DNA of 64,000 bases from NCBI GenBank assembly GCA_037042185.1, contig JAXQJY010000030.1:1984001-2048000 (forward strand), read 5' to 3'. This stretch comes from Sordariomycetes sp. S80-01Y (taxonomy: Eukaryota > Ascomycota > Sordariomycetes). This document shows, one piece after another, positions 19,292 through 32,805 of this stretch; position 1 is the first letter of the stretch, and every line of letters begins with the position of its first letter. The notes under the pieces were generated by a model. It saw only the letters and a list, made by a program, of their open reading frames with translations, made no database searches and was not told the DNA's origin. The position numbers were made by a program, and so were the translations under genes.

Positions 19292-22200
19292 TTACAACAT
19301 CCTCCTCGCAGCCGCCTCCTCCCGATCACCGACCGGGCTCTCGTCAACATTACCCACCCCGCTGACCATGCTCTCCCTCCTCTTCCCACCGGCCTTGCTC
19401 AGCCCGTCAATGCCGAGACCAACTTCGCCGACTCTTCGCAGCACGGTAAGGAGGGCGGCGCGCAGGTCTTGCGTCAGGTCTTTGCCCAGGAGGTCGACGG
19501 CCATGGGATAGAAGTCCGGGATGTGAGCTTTGAAAGCCTCCTCGGGGAACGTAGCGTAGCCTTCAAGCACGTCGACAACGACGGGGCGCCAGGCGGCGAT
19601 GTTGCGTTGCTGAGACTCCTCCTCGAGGGCGGTGTAGCCGTTGACGATGTCCTTGCACAACGGCACCAGGGCAGCTTCGATGTCAGGTCTGGACTTGCGT
19701 CTCTCCTCATCGTTGTCGGCAAACATCCGGAACAGAATGGACACGTAAGTCGCGGCCGAGCCACTCTCCTGCTTGAGCAGGTTCGGGGGCTGCTTCATGA
19801 AACCCTCGCGCCAGAGCCGCATCCGCAGTTCCTTATCCTCGTTAAACTTCCTGGCAAACTGGAAAGACCTCTTCAAAAGGGCCATCAGTCGAAGGAGTTC
19901 GGTGGAGGGGATGTGCGCGTAGACTGTGTCGTTGCTGAACAGCTCGTTGACGGTTTCAATCATGAGCAGCTGCAGAACACAGCGGGAGATGATGCGGTTG
20001 AAGAAACGGCGACGAGTCGCAGTGACCACAACCGGCTGTTGTTGGAGGGACGAGACTGGTTTGAACTCCTCGAGTGGGGTTTCTGGAGCTTCTGAGGGCG
20101 TGAGCTCCTCCTTTTGTGGGAGGGGGTTTATCGACTCCGTGTCCGAGATCGCGTCGTTGTTTGCGCCGTTGATTTTCAAGGACGTTTCGTCAACAGAGGG
20201 AGCCTCGCCTGGTGATGGCACGGTGGTGGCGAAGTCGATTCCATTCTGCGCCGAGAGTCCGGAGGGGGGATTGCTCATCGTGGCAGTGAAAAGTTGATGC
20301 GCTGTTGTGCGCTCGAAGAGCTCGCAGAAGGCGCCCGTAATCTGCGTCCAGTGCGCCTCGTCAAACTTAGTGACGTTCTTGAGGATGAGCTGCTGGAGAC
20401 AATTGCTGCCAATCCGCGAGATCGTGTCGTTCTCTTGGTCGATGCACAGGACTAGCAGTTCCAGGAAGCGGTCAAGCATGTACTCCAACGCTTCGAAGTA
20501 GTGAGTGAAGAGTGTGATCATGTTGCGCAAAGCTTGAATCATGGTGGTGGATAGCCAGACGGAGAGCTCCTCAAGGTTGAGAGCGTTGGTCATCTCGGGC
20601 TTCGAGCGGAGCACCATGAAGATGGGGTTGAGCTGCTGCCGCCAGAGGCTGTCCCAGAACTCTGGAGGAAAGTCTCCTCCGTATCTGATCAGGGTGGCAA
20701 AGAAATACTCGAGGGCGATAGAGCGCACTTCGAGGTCTTCGCCCGTCATTAGGATGTCGTGGAATGCGAATAGCACAGGGAACCAGAAGCCTTCCTCGAC
20801 CGAGGTATTGGTGGAGTTGCGCTTCACTGCGTCGGGTGACTTGAACGCAGCCTCGGCGTTGGCGATCTCTGGGTTGTGTTTCTGCGACAGAGGGCATTCA
20901 GGTGTCTTTAGCATCGTCGGAATGATGGACTTGAGCAACTCGAGGGCGGCAAGGCCCTTCTTCTGGAACTTCAAGTTCTTGGAGAACTCAGTCAGGCAGA
21001 CAATAAGGTCGGTAAAAGCACCTTGCGAGATGACGACGCCAAACTTAGTCTTGTACACCTGGTTGACGTTCTCAAACGCGAGGTTGACGATGCTTTCGAA
21101 AGGCTCGCGAGCAGCCACCGTGAAGACGCCAAACATCGTCCTCCAACCGGAGCGGATGTTATCGCCACGAGCTTGGATCATTTGGATCAGACACTGAAGA
21201 ACCATGTCCTTCACTTTTGGATTGGTCGAGTTCGCCAGCACGTGCTCGAATGGCTTCAAGAAGTCCTTCTGGAACTTGAAACCTGCGAGCTCTTCGATCT
21301 CCATGAAGCGCATCGACAGCTGCCGTAGGGAGTCGAGCGCAAAGAAAACGATGTTCATGTTATTGTGACATCCAACGCGATCGAAGTGCCCTCCGAGAAC
21401 CTCCCAGATGTTGCTCCACTCGAACCTGATACGGTTCATGTTGTAGTAACTGATCTCGACGATCTTCTGGAGACTGTAGGTTCGGGGTGAATCGTTGGCG
21501 CCAGACACTTTGATCTCATCCCAGCTGACCTCTGTGAGGGCTTTGGCGAAGAAGACCATCGCTTCTCCCGACAAGTTGGCAGTATTGGAGAATATACGGT
21601 CGACGCCCCGGATGACTTCGTCTGATCGGCTTTCGATAGCAATTTGTTCGGAGAAGCCTCGTGGGCCAGTACCTGATCTTGCCCGTCCCTTGCTCCGAGA
21701 GTTCGTCGATGACTGTGAGTTGACTGTGTCTGATCTTGTGAAGCGTGCCTTGGACACATCCGGGATGGCGCTCTCGTCGACGCCGCCAGAAATAAGCTGC
21801 AGTCTGTCGAGCTGGCTGATGCACATGAGCACATCTTTCCACGATTCACGGAGCACGTTGCCTTCCGTTTGACCAAGCTCGAGAATGACCTTCAGGGCCT
21901 CGATGTGCTTCGCTAGCATCTCCTGGGGGTTGTTCAAGTTCGTCGCGTTCTTGAGAGCCGACATGAAGGCCTCGCGTGGGGTTGACAGCTCGAAGACACA
22001 AGCGATCTTTGTAGCAAGTTTCATACCCTCCAGACACATCTTGTTGACCTCAATATTGTGTGCCTTCTGGATCTGGCCGGACAAAGCCGAGAAGACCGAC
22101 ATCCAAGTCACGTCGAACATGGGGCCGACGTGTTTGAACGATGTGGCGGGAATGAACTTGGGCACGCCCTTTGTGCTTCGGCGCTGCGTCTTGAAGAGTG

Positions 22201-24851
22201 TTTTGAACAGGGCTTCGGATCGAATAGAGATCTCTTCAGACTGTTGAACCATGGCCTCCCTTTGCAGGTCACGGCCGACGTTGGAAAAGGCTTGACCGAG
22301 ACCAGCGGCGATGCCCGTGGGCTGAGCAGGGGTTGTGCCGGCAGCAGCGGCAGCTTCTCGCTCACTGGTCAGGACGATCTCGTTGCTGGCAATCTCATCG
22401 TAGATACCCAACAGGTAATCGTCAGGCAGATCGGCATTGTCATTGATGCCTCTGTTGTTCTTGATGAACTCCTCCTTGCTCATGCGCTTAGCGATCTTGC
22501 TGCTATGCAAATCGGTGTTCAGGAGAATGACCGAGTACGCGAGCACATAGGCAGTATCGGCGTTGGCAAATGCCTTGGGGTTGCCCAGGACGTAACGCTC
22601 GGCAAATTTCAGCATGAAGCGATCGATCTTCTGCGCCTCACCAGGGAGTCGGAATGACTGAAGAAAGTGCCGCAAGGCAGGCACAAATCGGGTCTTTTCG
22701 AACTGCATGGATTCCACAAATGCGTGCATGATGTCGATGTTCTTCTGATCGCCCTCGCCGAGGAACTCTCCGAGGGCGGCCTTGTCGAGCTTATCCTCCT
22801 TTAGACAGAACTCAGCAATGTCCTTGGGACTGTCACTCGGAATGAAGCCATCGCGTATCAATAACTTGATTCCCTTCTTCGGCTTGAAGTTGAACTGCCG
22901 GACGGCATTGGTGAACGCTGTCTTCCTCGCCTTCTCCTTCTCCAGCTGATCGGGATCATCTTCCAGCACGGGGGTCGAAGGCGGCAGAGGCGTCCCGCTG
23001 GTCTCGGTGAGTGCTGGGTCGAACGAGGGCCGCAATTCGTCGATTGAAGGACCGTGAGTGCTCTCGTCATTCGTCGTCCGCAAGGCATCCCCGTCGCTCC
23101 GTACTGAAGCTGACCAATTGACCAACGAGCGCAGCGCTTCTACGATAGCTTCGAGCGACAGCCTCTTGATGGCATACTCCTTGGGATAGTCGGCGTCGGT
23201 CTCTTGATTTGGCACGATGCGGGCGACTGTGAGAGACGGCGGCAAGATAGTCTTCAGCTGCCATTCACTGGCAGCCGCTGTCTTGGAGCGAATCTCTTCA
23301 TACACCTGCTCGTTGATGCTCGTAATCGAAACAGGTGCTGTCGCAAACTTTGATAGATCCTCGATGATTGTTTGGTAGATGTTATCTACCGACTGGTCGC
23401 AATCGTAATTAAGGTAAACCTCGACTAGTGCTCTGGGGTCCGCACAAAGGCGGTTCAAAATGCTGACAAAATACAGCTTGTGTGACAGAGGGCCATTCTT
23501 GCGAGAAAGAAGGGCCAAGTAGATCTCGTTCAAGATGACCTCAATCTCTTTCTGCAAATTGTTAGCGCAGCTTTCGCATGAGCAGAAATAGTCTTACCTT
23601 GAAAGACGGCCGCATATATTTCAACATCAACCAGAAAATTTCGCAGCAAACATCGAAAACGCGATCGACTGAGCTCGCACCGTTACGAGTTATGCTCAAA
23701 CAGAGGTAGAACTTGATCGCCTGTAGGAAAGTCGTGGACTCGTTGCTCTTGGAGTTCTTAATAGTACAAAGTGGCGAAGTGAAGACGCTGATGTTGTTGT
23801 TGAGTAAGGTATGAATGAGGTGAAGAGAAACGAGCTTAGAGCGCATCGGCTGTCCGCGCACGTCGTAGAGCTGATCCGGCGGGAGAACTTTGGTCGAGAG
23901 GTTGCAGAATGACCGGAAGACCAGATACGCATCTCGTATGTAGACCTCGTCCTCTGCGTCTAGGGCGTCGTCGTCGTCCTGGTGAGCGGTGTGCGTTGAT
24001 TGGCCCGAGATAGAGGCATTGTCATCTTGATGTCTCTGTGCATTCTTTATACGTGTGACGGTTGTTGGCCCGTCGCCGAGTGTTGAGTCGTCGAAGCTCT
24101 TCCGGTGTTCCAAATCCTTGAGTGTGAGCTTTGCACCATTACTAGATTCCTCTCCCTTCTCGGAAGCTGGCGTTGCGGCAACACTCTCGTCATCGGGAAT
24201 ATCTCCATTGGCGGTGTGCTCGGCCTGCTCGACCTCATCGACAGCTTCCTTACTCGTGTGGCTGAGATCCAACCTTGCTTCCTTCATGTGCAGCCTCGTC
24301 TTGACGCGCTCGAAGACCGTTCCGACCATTTGCGTAAGCGTTCCCTGCGCAACCTGTTGGTTGGAGGTGCTGCGCGACAACAAGAAGACATTGTAAACCT
24401 GGCGGACGGCTTTGAGCAGGCCGGCACCGTGGACGACAATCTTATCATTTAGCACAGCGGCCAGCAGCGACTTGACAATCTGCAGCTGTATCTCGGGCGC
24501 AGTGGTTTCGCCTGCGAAGCAATCGCAAATTGTGTCGATGGCTCGCTCGATCAGCGGCGGCGGTGGCCGTTCCGTGCCTTCTGGTGCATCTTCTTTGCTG
24601 GGCACGGAAAAATACGAATAAGATATCAGCTTCCCGATGCAATCGAGCGCGCTCGTTGTGAGCTGGACATTGTTCGACTTGGTGGCGAGCTGTAGTGGGA
24701 GGAAGACGATTTCGGGATCAGGGAGCTTGTCTTGCTCCTTAATGGAGTCAAGGGCCTTTTTGGAGAGTTCGCCCAGCTGCTTGTTCTTCTGGGCTTCTTT
24801 CGAGTTGGCGATGGCGTCCAGCGAGGACACGACGAACTTGAGGGAGCTCAT
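19292..24851 (-). CDS. SEC7: ARF guanine-nucleotide exchange factor Sec7 (BIG family)
   Basis: Exons 24851-23598 and 23551-19292 join across a 46 bp phase-0 intron (GTAAGA...TTGCAG) into 1837 residues. The protein activates ARF1 GTPases at the trans-Golgi to drive vesicle formation. The order is as in BIG/Sec7 proteins: an N-terminal DCB region, an acidic linker (about 180-290), the HUS region, the Sec7 catalytic domain at about 620-810, and long helical HDS repeats to the end. The catalytic glutamate finger is visible in FRLPGEAQKIDR (about 718), and the conserved ILLNTDLHS and NRGIND blocks follow. Length agrees with filamentous-fungal Sec7. The gene is divergent from the pyruvate dehydrogenase E2 gene. 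Confidence 0.97.
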
Positions 24852-25824
24852 GGGAGCGCAGTTGGGGGTTCAGGGGCCATTCGAGGACGGTTCATGGGCT
24901 CATACGGGGGAGCTGGCTAGGGGCCACGTAGCGACCGCGTAGGTTCGGGGAGCTGCGATGGACGGGGAAGGGAACGTCGCAAACTTCTCGTCGGGTCGAA
25001 AAATGAAGCAGAGGCGCGCTCGCAATCAAGCGAAAAGTAAGCGCAGAACTGCAATGTCGTGATGAGGACAGACTTGACGTCCAAATTTCCAGAAAGCGAG
25101 GACAAGGAACGTGGACCCCGGCTGCCGCGGACTGCAAGGACAGAAAGTCAGACACATGGAAAGTGTGGCTTGCGCCATGGGAGCTTGGAGCTAAGCTGGC
25201 AGGGTTCAGCCACTGGCTGTGTGGCTGGTGGAGATGCCTGTCAGGAGAAGATCTGAGGGCAACAAGGGCCGGTGCGGCGTGAATGCCTCAGGAGTCAGGC
25301 TCCACTTCGCGCTTAAGCACCGAATCACCGAGATAGCACGACTGTGATAGGCGCATAATTGGCGTCTTCAACAGACTGGAGGCTGACAAACAAAGAGCAA
25401 CGAGGATTGCTGCGGATGAGCACGAATAAGAGGTGGGCATCAATCAAAGAGAGACCGGATTAATGCCACGTCAATCGCTGTTTCCTGCAAATTCACCGAC
25501 CTCAAAGCCAAGTCCAATCGCACCCGATAGGCCTTTGCTGTCCGCGCCAAATCCGATCGCCCAATTAGGCTTAGCCTCCGAAAGCTTCCTAACTTTTCGA
25601 GCTCACCCTCAACAAGAAATTCTGGGAGACGAGACCGACCATCACCACGAGCCTCTCCTCTGCACGCCGCAAATCCCGCGCAATCGCCCTCCCGTCGCCC
25701 CCTCGCCTCCCTCTCCCCTCGTGCAGCCTCTCTTCCTCAGGCACGGCGTCAATTGCTCCAGCATCTGCTCGAGCGACCCTCCTCCCCAACACCCCGAGCC
25801 ATTTACCTTCGCACAACCACTACA
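24852..25824. promoter_or_regulatory. divergent region SEC7 / LAT1
   Basis: A 973 bp region containing both promoters. The side next to the E2 gene is C-rich (CCTC and CCCC patches, about 25660-25820), typical of a highly expressed fungal gene's 5' UTR. No gene is seen inside it. Confidence 0.55.
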
Positions 25825-27254
25825 ATGCTCAGCGCCGCTCTCCGGAGGCGAGCCCTCGCCCCCACGCACAATGCTCTGCGTGCCGGCTTCAACGCGCACG
25901 TGGTCCGCTGCTACGCGTCCTTCCCCGATCACCAGGTCGTCAAGATGCCCGCCTTGTCGCCCACCATGCAGGCTGGCAACATTGGCGCTTGGCAGAAGAA
26001 GCCTGGCGACTCCATCGCCCCTGGCGATGTCCTGGTCGAGATCGAGACAGACAAGGCGCAGATGGACTTTGAGTTCCAGGATGAGGGTGTCATCGCCAAG
26101 ATCCTGAAGGACTCCGGCGAGAAGGACGTTTCTGTTGGCAGCGTATGTTGGGGTGTCACGAATTGAGTTTTGAAGGGAAAGCTAACGCTAAGCAGCCCAT
26201 TGCAGTCCTCGTCGAAGAGGGCACCGACATCTCTGCCTTCGAGAAGTTCAGCATCGAGGATGCTGGCGGCAACGCCCAGGCTGCCGCACCCAAGGAGGAG
26301 AAGAAGGAGGAGTCCAAGTCCCAGCCCACGACCCCCGAACCCTCCACCGAGCCCGAGCAGTACGCGCCCTCCGAGGGCCGTCTCGAGACCGCTCTCGACC
26401 GCCAGCCCAACGCCGATGCCAAGGCTCTGCGTCTTGCTCGCGAGAAGGGTGTCAGCTTGGACGGCCTCAAGGGCACCGGCAAGGGTGGCAAGATCACCGA
26501 GGAGGACATCAAGAAGGCCGTCAGCAGCCCTGCTGTCGCCGCCCCTGGTGCCACCTTCGAGGACCAGCCCCTCAGCGGCATGCGCAAGACCATTGCCAAC
26601 CGCCTGTTGGAGTCTACTCAGAAGAACCCTCACTTCTTCGTCACCAGCAACATCTCCGTCTCCAAGCTGCTCAAGCTCCGCCAGGCCCTTAACAGCTCTG
26701 CTGACGGCAAGTACAAGCTCTCGGTCAACGACTTCCTGATCAAGGCCATGGGCATTGCGTCCAAGAAGCACCCCGCCGTCAACTCGAGCTGGCAGGAGAG
26801 CTCCATCCGTCAGTACAACACTGTCGATGTCTCGGTCGCCGTCTCCACCCCCAACGGTCTCATCACGCCCATCGTCACGGGCGTCGAGGGCCGCGGTCTC
26901 GAGTCCATCTCCAACCAGGTCAAGGCCCTCGCTAAGAAGGCCCGCGACAACAAGCTCAAGCCCGAGGAGTACCAGGGCGGAACCATCTCCATCTCCAACA
27001 TGGGCATGAACCCCGCCATCGACAACTTCACCGCCGTCATCAACCCCCCTCAGGCTGCCATCCTCGCCGTCGGCACCACCAAGAAGGTCGCCGTCCCCGT
27101 CGAGAACGAGGATGGAACCATCGGTACCGAGTGGGAGGACCAGGTCACCGTCACCGCCAGCTTCGACCACAAGGTCATTGACGGCGCTGTCGGTGCCGAG
27201 TGGGTCCGTGAGTTCAAGAAGGTCCTCGAGAACCCTCTCGAGCTGTTGCTGTAA
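25825..27254 (+). CDS. LAT1: pyruvate dehydrogenase E2, dihydrolipoamide acetyltransferase
   Basis: Exons 25825-26142 and 26196-27254 (53 bp intron, GTATGT donor, phase 0) encode 458 residues. E2 transfers the acetyl group from lipoate to CoA in the mitochondrial pyruvate dehydrogenase complex. A basic presequence [15 protein letters not shown] ends near residue 30. It is followed by one lipoyl domain with the acceptor lysine Lys77 in ETDKAQ, an Ala/Pro/Glu-rich linker, the peripheral subunit-binding domain (about 180-215, with [10 protein letters not shown] and [13 protein letters not shown]) and the catalytic domain. The active-site signature DHKVIDG is near residue 430. The very strong C-ending codon bias indicates high expression. 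Confidence 0.97.
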
Positions 27255-27945
27255 GGTGTGAGTCGTGGAAAGAAGAAAGAGTTTGGCGTCCAATGGGATA
27301 TCTTATAGACCGGGCACCCACAATCCGTCGGGTTACTGACGGAGACTTGGACCGGAAGGCGGATGAAGGGGGCCTCTGGCAGCGGAGGACACTGAGGTCT
27401 GACGCCCGTGTACAATGACCTAGCTAATGCTGCATTTCGGGTTGGGAGATTCCTTAGCTTGTACATTGGTTTACTTTTCCTTGCCTAGAACCAGGTTTTG
27501 CACAATAGTATCGTGTTTTGATCAAGCGCCGCCCATGCTCTGCGTGATGTTTGCGTCGCCTCTAACGGACCCGATGCCCTCAATGAAATCCTGGAAAAGG
27601 CATGAATCAGCTCATTGGAGTGACTGCATATTCAGGATGGCCTCTTTCATAATCACAGACGCGGTGAAGTCCCATCCAGGACTAAATGCTGACAGCAGCA
27701 GCTATTCCGAGATGCTCATCACGCTCTCGGTCTTTTGACCCTCTCGGCCAATCATGTTTTAGCAATACTTCGGTCTTTTCAACCTCTGAAAGCCAACATC
27801 AAACATCAAAGTCTTTCTCATATCGTCTCATTCTCAAAATTCATTCTTCTTTCCTGATTGTTAACTCGAATCTCTTCTTGAGATAAACTTTCTTTTCACA
27901 AAACCTAGTTGGTTGCTTCGAAGCGCAGCCTGGGCCTCCTCCAAA
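27255..27945. other. intergenic, no gene seen
   Basis: 3' region of the E2 gene and promoter of the Zn2Cys6 gene. The last 200 bases are AT-rich and pyrimidine-rich, like a fungal promoter or 5' UTR. No coding ORF, RNA gene or repeat was recognised. Confidence 0.5.
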
Positions 27946-30382
27946 ATGTCCGCGACGGATCAGCACCCAGATCTAAGCAGCCTTCCAACTCCACCAATAA
28001 AGAAACGTCGTCGCCCGGCTTTAGCTTGCGAGCAGTGTCGCCGTCGCAAGATCCGCTGCGATAGGAACGTTCCCTGCAATCACTGCGCCAAAAGCAACAT
28101 CTCGACGTGCTCCTACGTCCCGACCCACGTTCCCGCCTCGTGGGCAAAGAAAGGCAAAAACGCATCTGACTCCAAGCCGCGCACAAACCCATCGGAGCAG
28201 CGCATCCTTCCTGTTCCGAGCAGAGACAAGAGCACGCCCTCGTCGTCGGAGTACATTCATCCACAGAGTTCTCACTTGTTGTACTCTGTGCAAGGCAGCA
28301 CCCGTGCAGCATCTAGCATCTCCGGCTCAGGGGTTGAAAGCCATTTTCAAGATGGCGCCAGCGACGTGGACTGGCTGAAGGCCAGGGTTCATCATTTAGA
28401 AGAGAAGCTGAGTAGAGTCGAAGTGAGGAGCGGCGACGAGGATGATCCTTACGAGAAGAGCCCAGCGGGGACGAAGGAGACGGTCCCGACCAAGGGAACC
28501 GTCGCCAAGACGAGATATTTTGGACGGAGCCACTGGATGAATGGAGCAGCTCTGGTGAGTCAAACTTGGTGCCAATTCAGGTCCCTGTTGCTAATATGAG
28601 CAGCTGCCGCTTGAGATGAAAGTTCTCACTCGTGCTGAGTTCGAAAAGGGGGGCCCGCTTGCAGTGCTTCTCGGGAAATGCAAAACCCTTGCTCGCACTA
28701 TCAAGGAGCATCGTACTGCACCCATCTCGTCCATATCCCTCTGCCAGACGATCCCAGAGCGACCCTTGGCTGACGCTCTGGTGAACGCCTATCTCCGCAC
28801 CTTTGAGGGCGTCCTTCGCATTCTTCACGTCCCCAGCTTCATGGCGGAGTACGAACGCTACTGGCAGCAGCCATCATCAGGCAGCGATGCTTTCAAGATT
28901 CTTCTTCAGCTCGTCATGGCTCTCGGTGCTCCATTCTACGACGACTTGTATACTCTGCGAAAGATGAGTACGCAGTGGATATATGAGGCGCAGATGTGGC
29001 TGATGCTCCCGCCCGAGAAGAGCCGGATGAGCATCACGGGCATCCAAATCATGTGTCTCCTGTGCCTCGCGAGAGCGGTATGCGCTGTCGGGCAAGACCT
29101 CGTCTGGGTGACGACGGGTGGTCTGCTGAGGAAAGCCATGTTTATGGGATTGCACCGTGATCCAAAGCACCTGGCCGACATGACCACATATCGCGCTGAG
29201 ATGAGGAGGCGACTCTGGGCGACGATTCTGGAGTTGAACCTTCAGTCCTCGTTCGATGCGGGTGGTTCGCCGCTGATCTCACCAATGGACTACGACGTCG
29301 CTCCGCCGGCGGACCTCGACGACAACGAGCTGGATGATCGTCCCGATCGCGAAAGGCCTCGGCTCAGGGCATCACAGAGGGTAACTCAGATGTCGGCTCC
29401 CATCGAACTGCTGAAGTCGCTGCCCCTGCGTCTCCAAGTTCTGCGACACGCGAACGATTTCAGGACCGACGAACCTTACGATGTCACTTTGCGGTTCAAC
29501 AGCGAATTGACCAAGCACTGTCGCTCGCTATCTCAGTCTCTCAAGATGTTTGTCAGGACGGAGAGGGACAAGCCAGCCCCCAAGGTGTCGGAGTTTCAAG
29601 CGTCGATGGCGGAGCTGCTGCTTTACCGATGCTTCCATGCGCTACATCAGCCTGTCATGTCCAGGTCGTTACACGATCCGAAATTCTACTTCTCTCGGAA
29701 GATGTACTTCGACAGCGCTCTCAAGGTCATTCAGCTCTGCGGTCTTTCGGGAAAGTCCCCGAGTTCACAAGACATCGGGCCTGACAGCACTTCCTGTAAG
29801 ACCGACCTCGAACGGCTGATGATCAACGGCTCAGGCATCTTCCGCAACATCGCCGTCCAATCCCATCCCCCGATCATCCTGGAGCTCCTCAGCTCCCGTG
29901 ACACCGCCCACAGCCATAACATCGACTTGGGCTACCTTCCCGCCATCCACGACTACGACCTCCACGCCATCCTCACCAAGTGCAAAACATGGACCCTCGA
30001 CCGCATAAGGTCCGGGGAGACAAACACCAAGGCCCACATCTACACCGTCTGCTGCGAGCGGCACATAGCCGCTGTGGACGCCGGGCTTGACGAAGAGGAG
30101 ATCGAGGCTGAGGTCCGGAAGGGGGCGGGAGAGGCGGGCGAGCGGTGCTTCCAGGCGTTGAAGGAGCTGGCTCTGAGGGACGGGATCCTTGGCTGCGGGG
30201 AGGAGCCAGAAATAGTAAGCAGGAGCGATGTTGAGATGGGTTCGGGGGGCACGGAGCAGTTTGGACTCCTTGTTGGAATGGGAGGTGTTGATTTCGAGGA
30301 TTGGGGGTGGGATGAGATGGGAGGGTTGCTCTGGGGCAGCCCGAGGCCGTTTGACGATGTCCACCCACCGATATTTGGGTGA
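27946..30382 (+). CDS. Zn2Cys6 transcription factor with fungal_trans domain
   Basis: Exons 27946-28554 and 28604-30382 (49 bp phase-0 intron) encode 795 residues. The binuclear zinc cluster is at residues 28-55: C-x2-C-x6-C-x5-C-x2-C-x7-C, with RRRKIRC between the second and third Cys. A Ser-rich linker and a short predicted coiled coil (VHHLEEKLSRVE, about 148) follow, as usual for dimerising Gal4-type factors. From about 260 the middle homology region of the fungal_trans family is seen (YLRTFEGVLRILHVPSF, then MGLHRDPKHL). The C-terminus is acidic and Gly/Trp-rich, a possible activation region. It is a nuclear regulator with unknown targets. The start at 27946 is chosen because the upstream part of the frame lies in leader-like sequence. 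Confidence 0.93.
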
Positions 30383-31124
30383 TCTTTGACTCGTCCTGGT
30401 CGTATTGATCCAGAGCTAGAACTCGGGTCTCCCTCGGTAGCCATTACTCAACGCTAGGTAACGCATATGTTGGAGCATCTCATACTCCAAGTTGCACGAC
30501 CAGTCTACGGCAAGCAATCCTACCCTACGAGATATCTTGAATCGACTATCAACCAATGCATGCAAGCCCCTGACGCAAGTATTGTTGAAGCTACGCATCA
30601 TGGGTTTTTTTTAGCTTGTTGCCTGGGCCGTTTCAATCGTGGTGTGTGCTCGCAGATCCAAGTGGATTGAGGCGCGGTTTGGGGTCTCCCCTGTCCGTTT
30701 CAACATTGCCTCCCCGTCAGATCAAGGTCAGCCAAAGCCTTTTCCTGGGCATCGTACCACTTGAATGGGCTTCTGAAACATTGTGTATTTATGAGTGGCC
30801 GAAATACGACGCATCGCCACAAGTTGAGCAACGCCTATCCTCGTAAATCTTAGCTGGTGCAGGGTAGCCGCATCCTACCTACCTGGGCGTCCACTCACGC
30901 CATGGCTGCGCCTCGAAAGGCTGGACCTCCAAATTCCCCGGGGCTACCCTTGTCGTCGACAAGCCCTTCCAGAATTGTCTTATCTCCGATCATCGAAGCC
31001 AAGGGTTGGGATTCCTGTTGCTCGCATTGGGTTGGCATTTTCAAAAGAGGCGCATGGCAACATGTAGCGCGCTTGACCTATCCGTTCCCATTGTCTGAGG
31101 AGAGTGCTCAGATCGGATACATAG
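30383..31124. other. intergenic, no gene seen
   Basis: 740 bp between two plus-strand Zn2Cys6 genes. It must hold the first gene's terminator and the second gene's promoter. Only short ORFs without coding character were seen. Confidence 0.5.
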
Positions 31125-32805
31125 ATGATGCACAAGGCCAAGCAGGGCTGTTGGACCTGCAAACGTGAGTTCTGCGCCCACGTCTTTTGGCGCATGTCCT
31201 GACAGAAGCGTGCAGGCCGCAAAATTGGATGCGACAAAACACTGCCCTGGTGTGATCACTGCACTGGAACGGGCCGGGAATGCTTGGGATATGGATTACG
31301 ATTGCTGTGGTCAGAACACTATGATGGCCGCAGGCGTGATGGGAGCTTGACCGTTCACGTCCCGGAGAGTAACGAACTGCAGAGGTCTGAGCACTACGGC
31401 CTTGAGTTTCTGAACGCCTCCTACGCGCATGTAGAGGCTGCAAGGGATAAAGATGCCTTGCAAAGGGCGTTGACGGTAACGACCGTGGCAAGGCCGAACA
31501 GAGCTTTGACAACACATCCTCCTATCAGGGGTCACGACTCCCACTTCATGTCATATTGTAAGTTCATCCGTTCCAATACACACAAAAGCACATAGCTTAC
31601 TCACGGGCCTAGACGAAAACACGATCGCGAGCATGATCTCGACCGTCCAGTGCGCCAATGGGTTTCGCGTTGATCTTCTACCCATGGCGCTCGCTCGTCA
31701 GGACCCGGCAGCCGCTGCTCTCTGCAACGCCATGATGGCCGTCTCGGCATTTCACAACTGGGGTGCTGAGGCTGCTCTGCCCTACAAGTCCAAGGCAACG
31801 AAGTCCCTGTCCGAGTCTCTGACTCGTTGGAGTGCGGAGCCTGGAGTGCTGGAGACCCAGGCTGCTGCATCCATGATGCTCTGCGTGTACAGTGTAAGAT
31901 TCATCGAAGACTAATTGTCCAGAAAAAAGCTTGCTGATGACCACAGGTCTTTGACGAGACGGAAGGCCATTGGCATCTATACCTCGATGGAGCGAAGCGA
32001 CTGCTTCAAAAGCTCTACGCCGGAGGCAACAGACCGACCGACTTCCTCTTCACCTGGTTCCTCTACCACGAGGTCCTGGGTTGCTTCACTAAGCCATTCC
32101 GACATAATCAGAATGAGATGGATCTCCTCAGCCTTCTCAACAACTCGACTTCGGACAAGACCCTGGTCAGTGGCCACGAGGCTGCCTGGCTTGAATTCAT
32201 GCTGACTGACGCAGATCATTGGATCGCTCGGCTGCTCCGTCGAGATTCTCGAAACAATCCACATTGTTAACACCCTCCGCGGCGCAGTCATCCGCGACCC
32301 TCGCAAAGTCCTGCACTTCGACACGATCGGCCAGTGCAGCCGCATCGAGAACCACCTGCAGACGCTATCTCAGAATCTGTCCACCGAAGAAGAAGCCTCT
32401 TCGTCCCCGCAGCGGACGTCCTTCATCCTCGCCACAGCCGAGCTTTACCGACTGGCAGCGCTGCTCTACCTCAAGCGCGTCTGCTCCGTGCCCGGCGACG
32501 ATGACGGAAGATCAACGCATCTGGACCGAGCCTTCGCGACGTTGAGCACCCTCGAGGTGGCGACGAGCCCGTGGCCGCTCTTCATCCTGGCTTGCGAAAG
32601 CCAGACGGACGGCCAGCGGATACAGATACTCCGCACGTTGGACCGGATGGATTCCACGCGCAATATTGGCAATGTGTTGGTGCTGCGAAACATCATCGAG
32701 TCTTTCTGGACGCAGTGCGATCTGAGGGCTGACCTGCCCACGAGGAATCCATTGAAGTGGTGGGAGATGGTAAACTACGAAACCGCCATGCCCTGGTTCA
32801 TCTGA
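31125..32805 (+). CDS. Zn2Cys6 transcription factor, five exons
   Basis: Exons 31125-31164, 31216-31557, 31613-31893, 31947-32165 and 32215-32805 join through four GT-AG introns of 49-55 bp into 490 residues. The zinc cluster is created by the first splice. MMHKAKQGCWTCK continues with RRKIGC, giving C9-x2-C12-x6-C19-x6-C26-x2-C29-x6-C36, a complete motif. The remainder (for example NTIASMISTVQCANGFR, FDETEGHWHLYLDGAKRL) resembles the fungal_trans_2 (DUF3468) type of regulator with a short linker, as in many secondary-metabolism or nutrient regulators. No single open frame covers more than 40 percent of it, so unspliced calling fragments the gene. Targets are unknown; the nearest downstream gene encodes a small secreted protein. 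Confidence 0.85.

Noticed and set aside
25929-27293. 454-codon minus-strand ORF opposite the pyruvate dehydrogenase E2 gene
   Set aside because: Shadow of the strongly biased E2 codons; composition (Gly/Leu/Asp/Val repeats) is that of an antisense frame and the E2 gene is certain.
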